Below, piece after piece: positions 1-5,030 of a stretch of DNA of 5,030 nucleotides. Both the position numbers and the translations under genes were made by a program. Source of the stretch: Lachnospiraceae bacterium (lineage in GTDB: Bacteria > Bacillota > Clostridia > Lachnospirales > Lachnospiraceae); the NCBI GenBank assembly GCA_021200345.1, contig JAJQGR010000070.1, positions 1 through 5,030 on the forward strand, read 5' to 3'. Each line of letters starts with the position of its first letter. The first letter of the stretch is position 1. The notes below the pieces were generated by a model. The model was given only the letters and a program-made list of their open reading frames with translations, searched no databases and was not told the origin of the DNA.

Positions 1-1
1 G

Positions 2-619
2 AATAACTTTATTGTATCAGCCATGGCGGCGATCCTGATCTGTGTGATCTCCGTTTTTGCCGGTTATTCATTGAGCCGTTTCCGGTATAAATGGACAGGA
101 ATGCTGCTGGCTACCTTTACTTTTTCTCAGATGATGCCCGTGATCAGCAGGCTGATTTCTCTGTACAGTATTTTGTTGAAGCTGAATATGACGGATACCC
201 GTATAGGTCTGGTACTGGCCATCAGCGCCAGTCAGGTTCCTTTCGCGGTTACGCTGATGGCGTCATACTTTTCCGCAATTCCCATGGATATTGAGGAGGC
301 GGCCTCCATCGACGGCAGCGGCAGGCTGGGAACGCTGTTTCGCATCGACATGCATTTGATCAGTCCGGGACTTTTGTCCGTGGGACTTTACAGCTTCCTG
401 CAGACCTGGGACGATTATCTCCACGCCATCACTCTGCTGCGCTCCAGCAATCTGTGGACCCTTTCCCAGGGCCTGAAGCTCACCTATCTTGGTGAGGTCA
501 GCGACTGGCAGCTGATTAATTCCGCTTCCATTCTTGGCGCGCTGCCTATGGTATTTCTGTTTTTCTTCTTCCAGAGATACATGGTCAAGGGACTGGTATC
601 CGGCGCGGTGAAGGGCTGA
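2..619 (+). CDS. Carbohydrate ABC transporter permease, MalG/LacG-like (5'-truncated)
   Basis: This is the C-terminal 205 residues of an inner-membrane permease of the CUT1 class of sugar ABC importers. The frame is open to the window edge, so the gene starts upstream. The ATG at 23 lies inside the family domain and has no ribosome binding site, so it is internal. About 70 N-terminal residues appear to be missing compared with the usual 270-280. Hydrophobic segments lie at in-window residues of about 8-25, 35-55, 70-90, 120-137 and 173-190. The cytoplasmic EAA loop that docks on the ATPase is clear at about residues 97-124 (EEAASIDGSGR, then ISPG). The C-terminus QRYMVKGLVSGAVKG is the classic ending of this family. 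The binding protein and the partner permease probably lie upstream. The transported sugar cannot be read from the permease; the downstream enzymes suggest a monosaccharide or its glycoside. Confidence 0.95.
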   Translation, partial: NNFIVSAMAAILICVISVFAGYSLSRFRYKWTGMLLATFTFSQMMPVISRLISLYSILLKLNMTDTRIGLVLAISASQVPFAVTLMASYFSAIPMDIEEAASIDGSGRLGTLFRIDMHLISPGLLSVGLYSFLQTWDDYLHAITLLRSSNLWTLSQGLKLTYLGEVSDWQLINSASILGALPMVFLFFFFQRYMVKGLVSGAVKG

Positions 620-661
620 GAAAGCACGGAAAATTCCATTGATTACATATTGATAGAAAAC

Positions 662-666
662 GAGGA
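662..666 (+). promoter_or_regulatory. Ribosome binding site that sets the isomerase start
   Basis: GAGGA sits 7 nt before the ATG at 674. An in-frame TTG at 650 would add eight residues, but it has no purine-rich site in front of it. ATG 674 is therefore preferred, and the protein then begins MKKKLNIGFAV, directly at the first beta strand. Confidence 0.75.
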
Positions 667-673
667 TATTGTC

Positions 674-2020
674 ATGAAAAAAAAGCTGAATATTGGTTTC
701 GCGGTTACATTATCCGGCCGTTGGCCCAGAGAGCTTCCCTTAAAGCGCCTGAGAGAATACGGTCAGTGGGTGGGGGAGCATTTCCCGGACTGTGTGGTTT
801 CGTCCTATCCGGCGCCGGTCTGCTCGAAAGAGGAGGTGGAAGATTGTATTTGCCAGTTCAGGTCGGATGCTGTGGACGTGATTTTGATTGTGTACGGTGC
901 CTTTACCGGCGATGATGTGACCTGCCGCATGGCGGAGGAGCTTCACAAGCCCATCATCCTCTGGGCTCCCAGAGAGGAACAGTGGGTGCGCCAGGACAGA
1001 CTCTATGCCAATGCTCTCTGCAGCGCCGCCATGAATGGGGCGAGCCTGAAACGTATCCATGCGGAGCACAGGATTGTTTTCGGCAACAAGGAGGAAGAGA
1101 GGGTGGCCGGTGAGCTGGAGCGTCTGGTGGAGGCCTATACAGTACAGAAAAATCTGCGGGGCTTTACCTTTGGGTTGTTTGGATATCGTCCCACTGCCTT
1201 TTATAACTGCGCCTCCGATGAGATAGCGATTCGCCGCACTTTTGGTATTAACATGGAGCAGACAGATCTGAAAGTTGTGTTTGATGAGATGGCTGCGTTG
1301 CCATTGGAACAGGTGGAAGCGGAGATGAAGCACACCCAAAAGCTCTGGGACACCAGCGCCCTGCCGGAGGGTCATCTGGAAAACCATGTCCGATTGTATC
1401 TGGCCATGAAAGAAATTTATCACCGTCAGGGCTACGATTACGCTGTGATCAAATGCTGGCCGGAGATGGGAGCGCTTCACACGCAGCCCTGCGCGGTTTT
1501 GGGCCGTCTTGCCGACGATGGTGTTCACATCGGCTGCGAGGGAGATATTGACGCAGGTCTGACTGCTGTTGTGCAGATTATGCTGACCAGCCAGCCCACC
1601 TTTATTACGGATCTGATCAATATAGATGAGAATGAAAATACAGTTATGTTCTGGCACTGCGGCAACGCGGCCCCCAGCCTTCACAATCAGTCGGACGGAG
1701 TGACCATGTGCAATCATCCGCTGGTTGGTCAGGGCAGCGCGTTCTGGTGTTCTCTGAAAGAGGGCCCGGTTACTGCCGCCAGGTTCATCTATATGGATGG
1801 GCAGTACCGGCTGTTTCTGCTGCGCGGGCAGGCGCTTCCTACAACGCGCTGTACCCGTGGCTCCATGGTGAATGTGCGTATTGAGAAGCCGGTTCTTGAT
1901 CTGATCAGGGAGATCGGTGAGGAAGGAATGAGCCATCACTGGAGCGTGGTCTGGCAGGATGTGGCGGATCGAATGATCAGTGTAGCGCAGATTTTGGGTA
2001 TTCCTGTGACGGAGTTATAG
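674..2020 (+). CDS. L-fucose/L-arabinose isomerase-family protein, probable aldose-ketose isomerase
   Basis: A 448-residue cytoplasmic protein of the fucose isomerase-like superfamily (COG2407-type), which interconverts aldoses and ketoses with a divalent metal ion. What can be seen: an N-terminal alpha/beta region (about 1-160), a middle domain opening with GFTFGLFGYRP (163-173), and a C-terminal barrel-like domain. Family motifs appear in order: KCWPE (260-264), CEGD (288-291), WHCG (327-330) and SHHW (420-423). By analogy with E. coli FucI, whose metal ligands are Glu, Asp and His, the likely ligands are E264, E289 or D291, and H422, with H328 close by; this assignment is inferred. The length suits the short branch of the family, not the roughly 590-residue FucI. 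The gene follows the permease by 54 bp without a visible promoter or terminator, so it is probably co-transcribed. Substrate unknown; a sulfoquinovose to sulfofructose role is possible because a sulfoglycolytic isomerase is, to my recollection, of this family. Confidence 0.85.
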   Translation: MKKKLNIGFAVTLSGRWPRELPLKRLREYGQWVGEHFPDCVVSSYPAPVCSKEEVEDCICQFRSDAVDVILIVYGAFTGDDVTCRMAEELHKPIILWAPREEQWVRQDRLYANALCSAAMNGASLKRIHAEHRIVFGNKEEERVAGELERLVEAYTVQKNLRGFTFGLFGYRPTAFYNCASDEIAIRRTFGINMEQTDLKVVFDEMAALPLEQVEAEMKHTQKLWDTSALPEGHLENHVRLYLAMKEIYHRQGYDYAVIKCWPEMGALHTQPCAVLGRLADDGVHIGCEGDIDAGLTAVVQIMLTSQPTFITDLINIDENENTVMFWHCGNAAPSLHNQSDGVTMCNHPLVGQGSAFWCSLKEGPVTAARFIYMDGQYRLFLLRGQALPTTRCTRGSMVNVRIEKPVLDLIREIGEEGMSHHWSVVWQDVADRMISVAQILGIPVTEL

Positions 2021-3034
2021 TCAGTTGGTACTTCCCCGTCTGACCAGACTGGTCTGCAGAGTGATTTCCGGCGCTTTTTCACCCCGTTCCATGGCATTGA
2101 AAGCGCCGATGATTTCTCTGGCAATGGCAGCTCTGTCAAAGTCTACGCTGGTCAGGCCCGGGGAGCTGTAATGACTTAAGCGGGAGTTATCAAAGCCAAT
2201 GATAGCGATATCCTCAGGAATCCGGCGTCCGGCCTGTTGTACGGCCGCCAGGGCCACGCAGGCAAGCTGGTCGTTTCTGCCGATAATTCCATCGATGGGT
2301 TCGCCATCAGACAGCCTTTGCCTGAGAGCTTCCGCCAGAGTCCCTTCATTGGTGTAGCCTGACAGGACGCTGTGTTTTGTTACGGGGATTCCGCAAAGCT
2401 TCATCTGGTCCAGGAAGCCCTGCAGACGACCGTCCTGGGGAGATTCCAGGCCGCCGTCATGACCAACATGATCCAAATAGAGAATATTCTTTCGCCCCTG
2501 CGCAACGAGAAGCTGAACGCTGGCTTCGATTCCGGAGCGCAGACCGGTATAAATTTTGGCCGCGCGGCCGTCAATGTTGGGATATTCCCTGTTCATCAGA
2601 AGGACAGTAGGAATCCCGGAGTCGATGAGCTGAAGCACATATTTTTCCTCGAAAATGGAAGAGCTGATGATTACTCCGTCAAAAGAGTGGCTGATAACCT
2701 GATTGACAAATTTAATATCGTTTCTGCCATGCACAAGAGAAATAATATACTCGTTGTCATACAGCAGTCTGTCCATTTCGTCGATAATCTGTCCGAAGGG
2801 TTCATTGGAAATATTGTCGCACATGAAAAGCTGATTGTGAGTGCCCTTTCCTTTCAGAGCTCTCGCGATATTGTTGGGGCGATATTGAAGCTCCGCAACG
2901 GCCTTCAGGACCCGTTCTCTTTTCTCCTGTGATACATAATGGTTGTTGTTGAGTACGTAAGATACAACAGTGACGGAAACGCCGGCAAGTTCCGCAACAT
3001 CCTTACGGGTGATCGCTTTTCTCGCTGTTACCAA
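2021..3034 (-). CDS. LacI/GalR-family transcriptional regulator
   Basis: A 337-residue repressor-type regulator of normal family length. The N-terminal helix-turn-helix is at residues 8-29 (ITRKDVAELAGVSVTVVSYVLN), with recognition-helix residues V21, T22 and Y26. The hinge helix follows at 52-62 (RPNNIARALKG), where L60 matches the minor-groove leucine of LacI. A periplasmic-binding-protein-like ligand domain fills about 66-335, with typical strands FDGVIISSS (118-126), DGIIGRNDQLA (248-258) and EDIAIIGFDNS (274-284). The start is TTG: it is the first codon preceding the HTH and has GGGAGG 8 nt upstream, whereas no suitable ATG exists. The gene stands between the two rightward operon parts, divergent from the aldolase and convergent with the isomerase. 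It most likely senses the imported sugar or a phosphorylated intermediate and controls the adjacent promoters; effector and sites are inferred. Confidence 0.95.
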   Translation of the reverse strand: MVTARKAITRKDVAELAGVSVTVVSYVLNNNHYVSQEKRERVLKAVAELQYRPNNIARALKGKGTHNQLFMCDNISNEPFGQIIDEMDRLLYDNEYIISLVHGRNDIKFVNQVISHSFDGVIISSSIFEEKYVLQLIDSGIPTVLLMNREYPNIDGRAAKIYTGLRSGIEASVQLLVAQGRKNILYLDHVGHDGGLESPQDGRLQGFLDQMKLCGIPVTKHSVLSGYTNEGTLAEALRQRLSDGEPIDGIIGRNDQLACVALAAVQQAGRRIPEDIAIIGFDNSRLSHYSSPGLTSVDFDRAAIAREIIGAFNAMERGEKAPEITLQTSLVRRGSTN

Positions 3035-3042
3035 TTCCTTTT

Positions 3043-3048
3043 CCTCCC
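3043..3048 (-). promoter_or_regulatory. Ribosome binding site of the lacI-type gene
   Basis: On the minus strand this reads GGGAGG, 8 nt before the TTG start codon at 3034. The strong site at proper spacing is what supports the unusual TTG start. Confidence 0.75.
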
Positions 3049-3066
3049 GATACTTGTGATGGGTTT

Positions 3067-3095
3067 ATTATCCTATATTTTTCGGGAGAAATCAA
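3067..3095 (-). promoter_or_regulatory. Promoter of the lacI-type regulator
   Basis: On the minus strand, -35 TTGATT (3090-3095) and -10 GATAAT (3067-3072) are separated by exactly 17 bp. Each hexamer matches the sigma-A consensus well (TTGACA 4/6, TATAAT 5/6). Transcription would begin near 3060, giving a leader of about 25 nt that includes the GGGAGG ribosome binding site. Assigned by eye only. Confidence 0.65.
3077..3092. promoter_or_regulatory. Candidate operator: imperfect 16-bp palindrome
   Basis: ATTTTTCGGGAGAAAT is an imperfect inverted repeat centred at 3084/3085, with six of eight base pairs matching. It lies between the -35 and -10 boxes of the lacI promoter and about 55-70 bp upstream of the aldolase start. 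A repressor bound here would block its own promoter and could affect the divergent one. It does not have the central CG step of the best-known LacI-family operators, so its identity is uncertain. Confidence 0.35.
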
Positions 3096-3131
3096 CTAAG
3101 ACTTTTTACATTACTCTGATTAAAATGACAT

Positions 3132-3139
3132 AAGGAGGT
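3132..3139 (+). promoter_or_regulatory. Strong ribosome binding site of the aldolase gene
   Basis: AAGGAGGT is a near-perfect complement to the end of 16S rRNA, with the GGAGG core 7 nt before the ATG at 3146. It fixes the aldolase start and predicts efficient translation. Confidence 0.85.
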
Positions 3140-3145
3140 CAAAGC

Positions 3146-3997
3146 ATGTTAACTACTAATCTTGAACAAATGAAAAAAGCGGCCAGGGAAGGCTACGCCA
3201 TCCCCGCGATCAACACCCAGGGCGGCAACTATGATATTATCTGGGCGATCTGCCGGGCAGCGCAGGAGTTGAATTCTCCGATCATCCTGGCGCACTATGT
3301 GGCTACCGGAGCCTTCTCCGGCAACGACTGGTTCGTTCAGGTGGCCAAGTGGTGCGCGAACAAGGTGTCCGTCCCCGTCTCCATTCATCTGGATCATGGC
3401 TCGGATTTTGACATTTGCATGGAGGCGTTGAAGCTTGATTTTACCTCTCTGATGATTGACGGCTCTACAAAGCCGGTGGAAGAGAATGCCGCTCTTACCC
3501 AGAGCGTGGTTAAGGTGGCTCATGCCTTCGGCGTTCCGGTAGAGGCGGAGATTGGTGAACTGCAGCGTCTGGATAACGGCGTGGTGCAGGAAAACAAAAA
3601 CATCGCTGACCCGGAGCAGGTCAGACAATTTCTGTCTTTATGTGATCCGGATACCCTGGCCATCGGAATTGGAAACGCTCACGGTTATTATAAGGGCAAG
3701 CCGGACATCAAACTGAATGTGCTGGAGGAGGTTCGTAAATTTACGGATATTCCTCTTGTCCTTCATGGCTGTACCGGAATGGAGGAGAGTGTGATTAAAG
3801 ACGCTATCAGTCTTGGTGTGGCAAAGATCAATTTTGGCACGGAGGTCAGGTATAAGTATGTGCAGCATTATCAGGAAGCGCTGAATACGCTGGATCATCA
3901 GGGACATTCCTGGAAGCTGTCTCAGTATGCCAGCAACGCGCTGACTGAGGACATCAAAAATATCATCCGGCTCTCCGGAAGCGAAGGAAAGGCATGA
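3146..3997 (+). CDS. Class II (zinc-dependent) ketose-bisphosphate aldolase family protein
   Basis: A 283-residue cytoplasmic TIM-barrel aldolase of the FbaA/GatY/KbaY family, expected to cleave a ketose 1-phosphate derivative into dihydroxyacetone phosphate and an aldehyde. Visible motifs: HLDHG (81-85) with the catalytic D83 and zinc ligand H84; EAEIGEL (133-139); GNAHGYYKG (176-184) with zinc ligand H179; LHGCTG (206-211) with zinc ligand H207 and the phosphate loop; and KINFGTEVR (227-235), the second phosphate-binding segment. Length matches GatY/KbaY. Differences from the usual family pattern are DGSTKP (105-110) where DGSH or DASH followed by hydrophobic-P is common, GCTG instead of GGSG, and a short 139-155 loop. 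These may reflect a changed aldehyde-side substrate. The gene is the first of the rightward operon and overlaps the kinase gene by 4 nt. A fructose- or tagatose-bisphosphate aldolase remains possible. Confidence 0.9.
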   Translation: MLTTNLEQMKKAAREGYAIPAINTQGGNYDIIWAICRAAQELNSPIILAHYVATGAFSGNDWFVQVAKWCANKVSVPVSIHLDHGSDFDICMEALKLDFTSLMIDGSTKPVEENAALTQSVVKVAHAFGVPVEAEIGELQRLDNGVVQENKNIADPEQVRQFLSLCDPDTLAIGIGNAHGYYKGKPDIKLNVLEEVRKFTDIPLVLHGCTGMEESVIKDAISLGVAKINFGTEVRYKYVQHYQEALNTLDHQGHSWKLSQYASNALTEDIKNIIRLSGSEGKA

Positions 3998-5030
3998 GCA
4001 TGAAAATGAACATTCTGGTTGCTCACGGCGGCGGCCCTACCCCGGTGATCAACAGCTCCCTGCAGGGACTGATCGAGGCCGCCAGAGAAAATGAAAGCAT
4101 TGGAAAAATTTACGCGGCCCGTTTTGGAGCCGAGGGTATTTTAAAGAAAGACCTGATTGATCTGACGGATGTGCCGGCTTCCCAGATTTCACTTTTGGGA
4201 GTGACTCCGGCCTCCGCCATTGGCTCCTGCAGAAAAAAGCTGGGTGAGGAAGACCTGCCTGCTGTGCTGGACTGTATCAGGGAATTTGAGATTGGCGCTT
4301 TCTTTTATAACGGTGGAAATGATTCCATGGATACCTGCAATAAGATCAATGAGCTGGCTCTGAAAGAGGGGCTGGATCTGAAGGTCATCGGAATTCCCAA
4401 GACCATAGACAACGACCTGGATATCACGGATCACTGCCCGGGCTTTGGCAGTGCCGCCAGATACGCGGCGATCACTGCCGCGGAGCTCTCTCAGGATGCC
4501 ATGGCTCTGCCGATCCATGTGATCGTCATGGAAGTCATGGGAAGAAACGCCGGCTGGCTGACCGCGGCCAGCGCCATGGCCCAGAGACTGACCGGATGCG
4601 AGCAGCTCACTTATCTGCCGGAGATCTGTGTTGATACGGACCGGCTGCTGGCCGATGTGGAGAAAGCTTATGCAAAGGGAAAAGGGTTGCTTGTGACGAT
4701 CAGCGAGGGAGCCAGGGGAGCGGATGGAAGTCCCCTGGCAGACAGCGGTATTGTGGATGGGTTCGGCCACAGTGTTCCCGGAGGCACAGCTCAGTATGTT
4801 TCCACTCTGATTATGTCCCGGCTGGGGCTGAAATCCCGGGCGGAAAAACCGGGCCTGATCGGGCGCACATGTATGGCCTGTGTCTCGGACACGGACCGGA
4901 AGGAAGCTTACGCTGTGGGAAGGTACGCGCTTCGCGCCGCTGTATCCGGTGAATCCGGGCAGATGGTGGCCATTCAGGCAGACCGCAGTGACGGTTATTC
5001 CTCCAGCATGTTTCTGACCCCTCTTTCGGG
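3994..5030 (+). CDS. 6-phosphofructokinase-family sugar kinase, PPi-type signature (3'-truncated)
   Basis: The first 345 residues of a PfkA-superfamily kinase; the frame is open to the window end and perhaps 60-80 residues are missing. Motifs: AHGGGPTPVINSS (10-22) near the phosphoryl-donor site; GGNDS (107-111); PKTIDND (135-141) with the catalytic Asp; MGRNAGW (182-188), which contacts the sugar phosphate; and SEGAR (237-241). In this family a Lys in PKTIDND and an Asp at the last position of GGxD mark pyrophosphate-dependent enzymes, whereas ATP enzymes have PGTIDND and GGDG. PPi use is therefore predicted but unproven. The start is either ATG 3994, overlapping the aldolase stop as ATGA, or ATG 4000; AAGGA at 3984-3988 slightly favours 3994. 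The overlap implies translational coupling. Expected role: C1 phosphorylation of fructose 6-phosphate or a C6-acidic analogue such as sulfofructose, feeding the aldolase. Confidence 0.9.
   Translation, partial: MSMKMNILVAHGGGPTPVINSSLQGLIEAARENESIGKIYAARFGAEGILKKDLIDLTDVPASQISLLGVTPASAIGSCRKKLGEEDLPAVLDCIREFEIGAFFYNGGNDSMDTCNKINELALKEGLDLKVIGIPKTIDNDLDITDHCPGFGSAARYAAITAAELSQDAMALPIHVIVMEVMGRNAGWLTAASAMAQRLTGCEQLTYLPEICVDTDRLLADVEKAYAKGKGLLVTISEGARGADGSPLADSGIVDGFGHSVPGGTAQYVSTLIMSRLGLKSRAEKPGLIGRTCMACVSDTDRKEAYAVGRYALRAAVSGESGQMVAIQADRSDGYSSSMFLTPLS

Larger units (their letters stand above)
3035..3145. promoter_or_regulatory. Divergent control region between regulator and aldolase
   Basis: This AT-rich 111-bp stretch is the only sizeable intergenic space in the window. 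Besides the minus-strand promoter it must hold the rightward promoter for the aldolase operon, but no convincing pair of boxes is visible. The best -10-like hexamer, TAAAAT at 3121-3126, has only a poor -35 (AAGACT, 3098-3103) and would give a leader of about 13 nt. TATATT at 3074-3079 has no suitable -35. A weak or activator-dependent rightward promoter is possible. No match to the catabolite-repression (CcpA) site consensus was seen. Confidence 0.6.

Noticed and set aside
628..637. GGAAAATTCC inverted repeat between the permease and isomerase genes as a terminator
   Set aside because: The stem is only four pairs around a 2-nt loop, with no following T-run, so it cannot be an intrinsic terminator.
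639..667. TTGATT at 639-644 as the -35 of a separate isomerase promoter
   Set aside because: No acceptable -10 box is found 16-18 bp downstream (the bases there are the GAGGA ribosome site), so co-transcription with the permease is more likely.
650..673. TTG at 650 as an upstream start for the isomerase
   Set aside because: It has no ribosome binding site, while ATG 674 has GAGGA at ideal spacing and begins at the natural protein start.
740..1939. Long open frame (399 codons) on the minus strand opposite the isomerase gene
   Set aside because: It lies entirely antisense to a gene with clear family motifs, its translation is rich in His/Arg/Gln without any recognisable domain, and it has no supporting ribosome site. 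It is a frame shadow.
2372..2932. Open frame of 186 codons on the plus strand opposite the LacI-type gene
   Set aside because: It is antisense to a confidently identified regulator, and its translation shows no domain.
3105..3126. TTTACA (3105-3110) with TAAAAT (3121-3126) as the aldolase promoter
   Set aside because: The spacing is only 10 bp, far below the 16-18 bp needed for a standard promoter.
4189..4770. Open frame of 193 codons on the minus strand opposite the kinase gene
   Set aside because: The plus-strand frame encodes uninterrupted Pfk motifs; the antisense translation is low-complexity and resembles nothing known.

Overview
The window looks like chromosomal DNA from a low-to-mid GC Firmicute, most likely a Clostridia/Lachnospiraceae-type gut anaerobe. 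This rests on strong AGGAGG-type ribosome binding sites, a sigma-A-like promoter, a phosphofructokinase with the clostridial GGNDS/PKTIDND signature, and a mixed codon usage of about 50% GC. It is an inference from style, not a species assignment.

Layout: the 3' part of a carbohydrate ABC importer permease (2-619, +) is followed after a 54-bp gap by a complete fucose/arabinose-isomerase-like gene (674-2020, +). A LacI-family repressor runs the other way (2021-3034, -), and its stop codon directly abuts the isomerase stop. A 111-bp divergent control region (3035-3145) separates the repressor from a second rightward operon: a class II ketose-bisphosphate aldolase (3146-3997, +) whose stop overlaps the start of a PfkA-superfamily kinase (3994 to the window end, +, incomplete). 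There is no RNA gene, mobile element, CRISPR array or long non-coding stretch.

How the genes fit together: the set reads as one sugar-catabolic locus. The transporter imports a sugar, the isomerase turns the aldose into a ketose, the Pfk-like enzyme phosphorylates C1 of a ketose that already carries an acidic group at C6, and the aldolase splits the product into dihydroxyacetone phosphate and a three-carbon aldehyde. The LacI protein probably controls both halves. An ABC importer delivers unphosphorylated sugar and no hexose 6-kinase is visible. A C6-acidic sugar such as sulfoquinovose would therefore suit the enzymes, making this a candidate sulfoglycolysis-like (sulfo-EMP-type) locus. The enzyme families are well supported; the substrate is a hypothesis, because the diagnostic partners (sulfoquinovosidase, sulfolactaldehyde reductase or dehydrogenase, sulfonate exporter) are not in the window.

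The main regulatory feature is a well-formed lacI promoter with an imperfect palindrome lying between its -35 and -10 boxes, which suggests autoregulation. No convincing terminator was found anywhere.
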